DNA of 64,000 bases from Gracilaria gracilis (taxonomy: Eukaryota > Rhodophyta > Florideophyceae > Gracilariales > Gracilariaceae): the NCBI GenBank assembly GCA_030374805.1, contig JARGSG010000006.1:930001-994000 (forward strand), in the 5' to 3' direction. A program made the translations under genes and the position numbers. Shown here in pieces: positions 55,792-64,000 of the stretch (the first letter of the stretch is position 1; the number at the start of each line of letters is the position of its first letter). The notes beneath the pieces are model-generated. The model was not told the DNA's origin, searched no databases, and worked only from the letters and a program-made list of their open reading frames with translations.

Positions 55792-56337
55792 CAAGCTCGT
55801 CATGCGAATGAAGGTTTACGCCCAGCACGGGTGGCGGCTGAGGCACGGAGCCGAGAAGGGGGAAACGCGAAATGGGGTGACAAATGTTGTATTTAGGGAG
55901 GCGCGCTTGAGCGCGGGACACGCCCGTGGGGTCGCTCACTTTTCGCGTCCGTTTTGCTTTTGCTTGCATCCACGTTGTATGCAACAACATCTTCGTACCG
56001 CTTTATATCGTTTAGAGCGCTTCTGCATGCATCGTTCCTTCGTTCACAGCTTTTCCAACTTGTCGTTTTGGACTGCCTCCGCAACAAACATAGTGCAACC
56101 TCCATAGTAAACCGCTTACCATGCCATTGTTTTCCGCCTACGCAACCAGCTTTGAGCAAATCTCGCTCCCAAGTGCCATCATGTACCAGCTTCACCATAC
56201 CGTTCTTTATCCGTTTCGCAACAAAACTTAACGCGCAACTTAATCATAGAGCTAACGGCGGAAGGTATGCGCACCAACCTAGGCATTCCTTGTCTGCCGC
56301 AAAATTTTACAACCTTCAGACTCCCAATCCACAACCT
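55792..56337. other. No confident gene
   Basis: A minus-strand frame from ATG 56198 to 55893 (MVKLVHDGTWERDLLKAGC) has no family resemblance. It may be a further exon of the 56338-56771 gene. Confidence 0.35.
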
Positions 56338-56771
56338 TCAGCTTCCACCCTCACTCATGCTGTCGTCAGCTGTCTTTCTTCTCTGTGGTATCTGTCTCAC
56401 CTTCTTAGGCACAAATGTTCTTTGTCGACGTCGCTTCTTTGACACAAACTCTCGCGTTTTTGACGACGACGGCGTCCGCCCACTGCTTTCAGTTCTCGTA
56501 TCGCTCAAAGCTCGCTGCACGTCGTTTGGTGATCCTTTCAAAGGCGTTGTCTCCACCTCCATGCAATCGGCCGTCTCCTGACTTGATAAACACCCCGCTT
56601 CAGCTTCAGCATTGAGTTCCTCCACAACGCTTACGTTTCCAACGTCTTCAAATCAGCGTGCACAGCATAGTCCATCCCGGACTGAGTGAAGCGGAGCTTG
56701 CCGTTGGAGAGCAGCTTTGCCGTGTCGCGGTGCTGCTCCGCAGAAAGGACGGTATCGTATTTGGGTAACAT
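56338..56771 (-). CDS. Small nuclear-type protein, frame change or splice after exon 1
   Basis: ATG 56771 opens MLPKYDTVLSAEQHRDTAKL and GKLRFTQSGMDYAVHADLKTLE, then meets TAA in the sequence ACGTAAGCG. The next frame continues SVVEELNAEAEAGCLSSQ, an acidic middle, and a nuclear-localisation-like run KKRRRQRTFVPKK, ending at TGA 56338. GTAAGCG could be a splice donor, or one base was gained. Just upstream of the ATG on the minus strand is TTGCTTTGCTCTCTCCAG, a good acceptor site, suggesting a 5' UTR intron. No family recognised. Confidence 0.5.
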
Positions 56772-57372
56772 GTTGGTCGGCTGGAGAGAGCAAAGCAAGG
56801 GCGCTTAGGAAGGAAGACCAGTTTCCCCACAACGCCGCAGTCGCGCGCGCAAGTTCTTTGATCCGAGGGGCTTCCGGCGGCCGGGATCCCAGCTGACGCG
56901 CCTGCCGTTTGCAGTGTCCAGAAACTGAACACAGAACATTCGACTTTTGTTGAAATCCCCACCAAAAAACTAAAACTTTGGCGATTCCCGATTGTATCCA
57001 GTTTGATCCAGCGGCTCACGGTTCCCTTTTGGTGATGTTAAAGATTAAGCGAAGTTCTTCAAAAACTAGTCTGAACAAAAAGTGAACCATACCTTTTGAA
57101 GCCACCAACTACAAACGCAACGAGAGTACAAGGTTGGCCCCAAACCCGACTCAGCTTGTTTTTCGAGTTGCAGCTGCACTATCTCCTAATTCAGTCATAC
57201 TTCTAGCGGCATATCTTGTGTCTCATCGTACCGATACGGTGTATATGCATCGTTCGAATATTGTCTATTTAGTTGACGGTGATTTAACAGGAAAGAAAAA
57301 GCAAGTCGCTTCTGCCTCAGCAAAGAAGTGTGCAGCAGCCTTTGCGGAATGACGGCGTCATATACAGCAGCA
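56772..57372. other. Intergenic; possible 5' leader regions
   Basis: No gene recognised. A plus-strand frame 57134-57352 ends KKKQVASASAKKCAAAFAE without a family match. Confidence 0.4.
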
Positions 57373-57468
57373 ATGGATCGCTTGCTACCCGTTGTGAACA
57401 AGCTCCACAATATATTTCAGAGATGTGGCCTAGCAGACCCAATTGACTTTCCTCAGATCGTTGTTGTC
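57373..57468 (+). pseudogene. Dynamin GTPase N-terminal fragment
   Basis: ATG 57373 encodes MDRLLPVVNKLHNIFQRCG and then ADPIDFPQIVVV. This is the conserved start of dynamin-family GTPases (L-I-P-V-V-N-K-L-Q-D ... I-D-L-P-Q-I-V-V-V-G-S-Q). Straight after VVV the P-loop (GSQSSGKSS) is missing and the similarity ends. It is a 32-codon fragment, or a first exon whose continuation is not in place. Dynamins pinch membranes. Confidence 0.65.
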
Positions 57469-57884
57469 TCTCGACCTCACAGACATCATGGGAGATTTGA
57501 GCAAGCCATGGTAACATTGGGACAGTGTGTTGGATGTTTTTCATCACCAGAACCGTGTGAACGGAATGGATAGGGTTGTGGTACACACGGGACGTGGGGC
57601 CCTCAATGCGCCGTTAACGACGCCGGGTTGTGCGCATACTCTACCCAAGGCCCTTGCGCCCAGGGTAAGTGAAGTTAACACCCAATAAACTGTAGCCCGC
57701 GCCCACTCCTTCACTGTGAGAGAGATGACAGATCTACAGGCAAAGTGTTGCAGAAAACCTTCTCGCCGATGGAAGAGCTGAGGCGGCACCTCTCAGGACA
57801 AATATCGAAACGATTCTCTGCGTCACGTTGTCGAGCAGGATTGCTCTCCGCACTTAGTTAATTTCAAAACCAGGCTACTTGAAT

Positions 57885-59260
57885 CATACCCAAAGACACC
57901 ATGACGTTCTCGTCGTCGAGACCACTTTCATTGCAGCATCACCATCAGCATTGCAACTTCTAACGCCCCACTGCCACCCCCAGAAAACCGCAACTTCCAC
58001 ATATACGTACCCATAACAGCCATCTCACAATCGCGACAGCCACCGCCAAAACAATCGGAACCACAATTCAGATACATCATTCCTACTGCTCTGTAAAACC
58101 AACCAACCGCACTCTCTCTCTCAAGCGCTCCATCTGTGGCCACCAAAAAGGTTGTCACTACCACCTAGAGAAGACAGTTGACAAAGGCGCGGACACCTTC
58201 ATCACCACGGACGCCGTCGCATCGGAGGCTGACGTTCAATCTATCATCACCGAATTACACAACTACGTCGTAAATATGGCCAACGCAACAACCCAGCGAT
58301 ATCTACTGTCCTCCCCGAATTATCCTCGAATCTTAGCGTGCCGTAGCCGCACCCTTCAGTTGGGCAGAACGGCAAATGAAACATATCACCACCAAAACAT
58401 GTGTGTACTTCTCGACCGTCCCTGTCACTGCCACTGCCTGTTCCACCATATTCTACTCACAATTCTGCACTTCACTGTCTCCAATGCTTCTTTTCATGGT
58501 CGTGCCCGTCCTAAACATCACCGTTAGCGTCAGGCTGCTTTGTTGCACGACTGCTGAAAACAAACTGCGGCTGATTGTACTACAAACTATCTGGGCTGCA
58601 CCGCTGCCGCGACCGCGCGGCCCAACTGTCACCCAGATTGTTGTGGTCTATACTGCTATGTGAACACGTCAGAGTTTTAGGCCACGCTGCAGTTTTGTCC
58701 GCCAAGCACAACCGATCAAGCGCGGTCGCATTGAGTAAGATAACTTTTACCGCATTACCTTGCGTCCCTTTTCTCATTGTTAAGATATTCTAATTGAAGT
58801 TGCAATTAGCAAATGGACGTCTTGCAGTTGCGGAGAAGCGCTGTGATTGTAGTTGGTGAGCTTGCGGCCAACACGAGCGGGTGCGACACAGGCAACTTAG
58901 TGAATTAGTGTGCTAGGGTATTACAATATCGTAGCGGTTTCTGCGTGTTTGAAATGCTGCAATGGCATCACAGTAAGTGAGAAACGCCAAAATCGAACGT
59001 CAGAGGTGGGCGACCGCTTCGGGGGCGACGAGCGACCACTCACAACTGCGCCGAGCGAACGAAGCAGCAGCCGAATGACGTAGAACGACCGATGTCAACG
59101 ACGACCTCCGTGGAGTTGCAGTGCCACGTAGTGCAAATGTACCTCCTCAATGGGAAACACATTACAGTGTACTCGGATCGGTTCATGCACATCGCCGGAG
59201 AGCAACTGATCTCGAAACCTTCACACATTTCAGCGTGTGAGACGTGGCACTGATCACTGC
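57885..59260. repeat. Unclassified dispersed repeat, copy 1
   Basis: Diverged copy of 62408-63984, with shared blocks throughout (for example CTCGTCGTCG near the start, GACCGTCCCTG, CATTGTTAAG, and CTCGAAACCTTCACACA near the end). Short frames on both strands, none recognisable. Type of element unknown. Confidence 0.75.
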
Positions 59261-62200
59261 CGGTTTCTTTTTCTCTAATCACAATCATGCGTCTATTCTC
59301 GTATCAATCTATAGCTCTTACAAGAGCTCTTACAAGAGACAGGAGCTTCGTACAATGCATTTCGGGTTGTACATATCACCGCACACTGAAGCTAATGAAC
59401 TTGCCTCTTCGATCGGAGCTTGATCGAAGTTTACCGAATACGCGCAAGATACTGCACAAGATAGAATGTACATGTAGCACATGCCAAGTTTTCAGGCCCC
59501 GTCCACTCAGATTCAAAGCATCCATTCCTCCCGAAAAGAAACATTGACATATCTTTGTTGCAATTGGAGACACAGATCGCAATGACGAAGAATAGTTTAG
59601 AAGCGGGTGCAAAAGCAGTAGACGGTGCTCAGGGAGAGGCTGCTACCAGCAGTCATTGCTACGCTTAAGCACACGGTTGTGGCTTGCAAAAAGGTAACTT
59701 GCGCCAGGTTCACCCACAATTTGAAGAGTGACACCCACAATTCAAACATTCAACAGTAGACTCCGCTATGGAGATCCCGTAACGTCTTGCTCCTGTTTTG
59801 CACTCCAATAAATAACCATCTGCGATTCCACCATATCTTTGGATGTACCAGCCAAAATGAAGTATGACAGGATCATCGCACAAATGGGAATCAATTCAAT
59901 CCTCAATACTTCAACTCCCCCAGCAGCGTCCTACACCATTCATGCGTGCGACATGGTAAAATGTCATCGAGAGGATGACTTCGTAACGAAGCGAGAAAGA
60001 CTCTTTTACGGACCAGTCTGCGTCTTGCCAGTCGAAAACAACAATTTTTTGTGTGTCAGAACGGTAAATGCGTCCAGCACAGCATTTGCAAATGCGTGCC
60101 TGACACAGCTTTCAACGACTACCATTCCCACCACGTATCAACGCTATGAAGTGAAAGTATCGAAGCCAGCTGGTACCAATCACGTCAAACTCACTAGAGC
60201 TTGTAGCCATGATCCCCCAAGCTGTTATTACAATTCCGTATGTCATTCAGCTCATTCAACGTTAGATGGGCCACGGTGTCTAGAGCCCCGGCACAGAAAG
60301 AATATCACTTCAAAAAAAGCACCCGAAGACGGTGAGTAATGCTGAGTTGGAGGTCTTTCAGGTGGTTTAACATGAAAGGGGGTGGCATGGCGCACTGAAT
60401 GATGAGAAACCAAACGCCTGGATATCGAACCGTCGTATTCTAATGGCTGCTCACTTGATTCAGGTGGATTGTACGCCGATTTCAGTTTAGTATAAATTGC
60501 CAAGCTGATGTGACAGCCTCCGATCGACCTGTCTTACCGTCGCGATATCAATCAAGCGTTCAACTCTAACGAAACCTCAAACAAGATCTCTTCGTTCTCT
60601 TCCAGTTTTCCTACTCAATCATATCACCCAGAAGATACCGCTTTCAACAACACCTCATCAAACGCTCATCTTACCCACGAATCTGTTTTTCGAGAATGTA
60701 TTTCGGAATCGTGTTCATGGTCCTCCTTTTGGCCGTTTAGCCGCATGCCCTTTCCTACGGCAATGAATTCGAGAGGATGGCGGCCCCGACCCCTTCCATC
60801 TGGCCGACGGATTATTCCCATTCTTCCGCGGAACCTACGATGGAAATTGGAATGGCAATGATGTCCTCAATGCGTTTAACGATGCAGTATGATGAACGTC
60901 ACAAATACTGCAACAGGGTAGAGTTCGAAGCTGCGATATCCTGCATTTGTTTCTTAAGATATATAGAGGTTACGAAACCTTTCGATGATGAAAAACGCCG
61001 TCCCATATTTTGTGAATCTTTCGGAAGTTTTGAAAGCCAGTCCAAGTCTTGCCGCTTCCTGCAGGAGACTAAATTGAACCTCTTTCCGACGTTAGTGTGG
61101 TTGGACTCGTGTTTGAAATACTGTATTGGATCCAGTATTCCGAAGGGCGTCCTGATCACTCGCAGTGGCGTGAATTCTTTGCGTAATTCAGTGACAGAAA
61201 TGGTAGGGGAAGGAAAGAAAAAGAGCATCGTTAGAACCGACCGGAATATACTGTATGTTTCACAGCATGTCTCTATCTCGGCGGACAATGTCCACCAGAC
61301 ATCAATCACATTGTTCCGGCATCTGAGAGCACTTCACTGAGTAAAGAAAATTACTTACTTACCAATTCTTGCGTTTCTTCATTTTGCTCCAAGGCCCAAT
61401 CTTCGGAAATCGTCAACGTTGCTGCGGGCTGATTGAGAGAACCATGCCTGTCGTATTTGATCGCCATGATAGAATGGTGCGCCTGGGATCCATAATTACA
61501 TGCCGCAAGCCTTGGTGCACCATTCATCTTAACATCGTTACCAAATGCGACTACATGCTGCTCATAGGAACAATTATCTTCCCGAATGGGAGTCGGAACG
61601 CGGCTCGAATATCTTCTTTCGAAAGATGTCAAGCACCGAGCCCTTCTGCATTTCCTTTTCTTCTCACTGAATCAGCAGCGAATCCTGCGTGTACAAGCAC
61701 TTCGCGACCTATTCCAAGCACGTAAAGTGGTTAAAGCCCTTCGCCATGACGTATTACATGCCTTCCAGGCTGCCCATCTCCTTCTTGCGGTTCCATCGAG
61801 ATGAAGCGCTCTTCGAACAGCGGCGATCGGATGATCAAATTTCGGCGCGCGGTGTGACAGCGGCCGGCTTCCGGCGCCGACGGGTGGGTGGCAAGCGACA
61901 GCCCATCGAAGCCGAGGGCGATCGGCCGCGAGGCGCCCGCCCGCCCTCGTCTCGCGGTAGTCACGCCCTCACCTCGCGGCCGCGCGAGAGGCGCCCGCGA
62001 GGCGAGGCGCCCGCAGGATGAGACGCTCGCGAGACGAAGAGCGGTGCGACGGCCGTCGTCGCAGCTTGGATGATGCGCGAAGCGGAGCGCCGGCGATGGC
62101 CATATTATAATGGCCGCTGCGTCGTCGCTCGCGCCACGTCACAGACACGTGATCTGGCAGCAGTTGAGCGATTGCTTCATGTCAATTGGAGTGCTCCACG

Positions 62201-62407
62201 TGGATACGTGAACTGCGTGTAACCGGCTACCAAGGAAGCGCGCGGATACTTTGGACATATTCAGTGCTCGGACCCACACCCTTGAGTGGACCCGCACCAA
62301 CCGCGACAGGAGCACTGTGAGGGAGCGTAGGTCCGGACTTCCTGGATCGGGTGGGGCCGATGTTCCGACTTCCCGGATAATTGGCACTCCATTGTATCAG
62401 AGCTCCC
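59261..62407. other. No confident gene between the two repeat copies
   Basis: A short frame at 59287-59547 ends CTCSTCQVFRPRPLRFKASIPPE, faintly like the zinc-to-core link of some retroelement integrases. Open stretches at 59839-60339, 60777-61340 (plus) and 61632-61351, 61309-60899 (minus) have no family match; the 61351 frame is followed by GTAAGTAAG, a good splice donor on the minus strand. 61830-62080 is strongly GC-rich. Confidence 0.35.
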
Positions 62408-63984
62408 AGAGTCATACCCAATTCGTCATGATGCTCTCGTCGTCGCGATCACTTCTTTTGCAGCATCGCCGCCATCAACATCTACGACCTCCATCGCTCC
62501 ACCGCCGATCACCGGAAAATCCCCACGTCCAAAAAAGTCTCCACACGAACGTTTTCATAGCCGCCCTCTCAAAATCGCAACAGACACGACCAGAACCATC
62601 TGCACCACAACTGAGTTTCAACATTTCAGTCGCCCTGTACATCTTTGAAGTAACGCTATCTCCCTATCAAACGTGGGAACTTCCGCTACAAACACGATTG
62701 TCTCTATCGTCAGAAGGTCGGTGGCGGTCGGCAAGGGTGCGAACACCTCCATCGCATCGGACGTCGTCGCATCTTAAGCGGTCGCATCTTAAGCGGTCGC
62801 ATCTTAAGCGGTCGCATCGTTCGCCGTCGCATCTTGAGCGGTCGCATCGTACGCGGTCGCATCGTAGGCTGTCGCATCGTACGCCGTCGCATCGTACGCT
62901 GTCGCATCGTACGCCGTCGCATCGTACGCTGTCGCATCGTACGCCGTCGCATCGTACGCTGTCGCATCGGACGCCGTCGCATCGTACGCCAATGTATATT
63001 CTCTCATCGCTGCACAGCACTTACTATGCAACAAGTATGCTACAAATACGTAACAGATCTCGACGCCTTACCGACCCAACATCGTGGTAGTCTCCAAACC
63101 TTCCCGATTCCTAGCGTGTCGTTAACATGACCTCCGGACAGGAACCGCCATCGCTAATGAAGCATATCGCCACACAACGTGTATGTACTTCTTGACCGTC
63201 CCTGTACTAGTCGACCTGTCGACCCACCACTCTCGCCTTACTCACAATTCTCTACTTCACCGCCGTCAAGGCTCCCGTGGATGACCAATTGGGCCCTAAA
63301 CAATGCAGTTACCGCGGTACAGCTCCGACACACCATTGCCATTACCAAACTGAGGGTGGAACCAATGCAAACTATCTCAGCCGAACCGCTGCAGCGACCG
63401 CATGGCGCGCCGGTGACGACAATTGTTTGACCAATTCATGAACACGCCAACAGTTGAGATCAAAGCGCAATTCTTTGTACCAAACACAACAGATCGATCA
63501 TGACTGCATTTAGTCAGATACCTTCTACCGCATCACGTTGCGACCCTTCTTTCATTGTTAAGCTCTTCCAATCTGCGTTACAAAAAGGAAACGGAAGTTG
63601 TACACTTGGAAGTGGTACGCTTTCGGGACGAGCGCTGTAATGGAAGTTGTTGACTCCGCATCGAACACTCGAGAGTGCCACACAGGCAACTAACATCTGT
63701 ACAAGAATATCGCAGCGGCTTCGGCGAGCTAGAGCAGTTGCGGTGACATCACAGAAAATGGGAAACAACAAACTCGAATGTGGGATATCTATGGATAGGG
63801 TGGGCCATGCATCTGCGAATCCACCTGAGTTAGTGTAAGTGTACCCCGTCAATGGTAAACACGTTACAGGGTACAGAGGTACCGTGTACGCAGATCGTTT
63901 CATGCACATCGCTGGAAAGCAACCGATCTCGAAACCTTCACACAAATCAGTGTGTGTGCCGTGAAGACTGATGACTGCGGCTGC
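62408..63984. repeat. Unclassified dispersed repeat, copy 2
   Basis: Same orientation as copy 1; longer because of the 225-bp minisatellite. Its end may lie at the window edge. Confidence 0.75.
62766..62990. repeat. Minisatellite, 15 units of 15 bp
   Basis: Unit GTCGCATCGTACGCC with variants (CTTAAGCG, GTACGCT). Copy 1 has a single corresponding unit near 58209-58226. Confidence 0.95.
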
Positions 63985-64000
63985 TCGCTCTGGCGGGGAC

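Noticed and set aside
59287-59547. Possible retroelement integrase fragment
   Set aside because: A Cys-x2-Cys and PLRFKASIP-like stretch only; ends immediately, no catalytic core seen.
62766-62990. Possible CRISPR array
   Set aside because: Contiguous 15-bp tandem units without spacers, in a eukaryotic context.
1-64000. tRNA and rRNA genes
   Set aside because: No T-loop plus acceptor pairing or rRNA core sequence was found by eye; a covariance search could still find a tRNA.

Overview
The window is eukaryotic. It contains complete and decayed LTR retrotransposons, a non-LTR element, a pogo-type DNA transposon, a CACTA-type (Tnp2) transposase and remnants of typical eukaryotic genes (DP transcription factor, dynamin, UDP-glycosyltransferase, Maf, armadillo-repeat protein). 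No bacterial operons are present. Open frames are mostly unspliced, which suggests an intron-poor genome. A red alga or a similar intron-poor protist is my guess, but the sequence does not fix the lineage.

Layout. 10-5324: old minus-strand Ty3/gypsy element A with two 260-bp LTRs about 7% apart. 5325-8527: gag, protease and the first part of the RT of a second, plus-strand Ty3/gypsy element (E2). 8528-47400: a 38.9-kb segment that cuts the E2 RT between two codons' worth of sequence; E2 resumes in frame at 47403 and runs to about 50310. The segment is flanked by GAA direct repeats and has a 13-bp imperfect terminal inverted repeat, and it encodes a Tnp2 transposase. It is best read as one giant CACTA-like insertion.

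Inside that segment: a Tnp2 transposase (12099-15339, minus) and a divergent, broken zinc-binding protein region (15731-18862); a LINE remnant interrupted by two near-identical, inverted chromovirus copies B (21070-26052) and C (26592-31568); a UDP-glycosyltransferase pseudogene; a pogo-like transposon (33717-35731); an armadillo-repeat gene with one frameshift; a tandem TG...CA repeat unit; a 5'-truncated third chromovirus copy D; and a Maf pseudogene with one nonsense codon. The 5-bp flanks of B and C pair crosswise as reverse complements, which shows that the 539 bp between them was inverted by recombination between the two elements.

50310-64000 holds the E2 3' non-coding region (polypurine tract, strong hairpins), a GC-rich DP-family pseudogene, a small nuclear-type minus-strand gene, a dynamin N-terminal fragment, and two diverged copies of an unrecognised repeat, one of which carries a 15 x 15-bp minisatellite.

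The window is a nested set of mobile elements with broken host genes between them. B and C pol are intact and their LTRs nearly identical, so that family moved recently. A and E2 are old.
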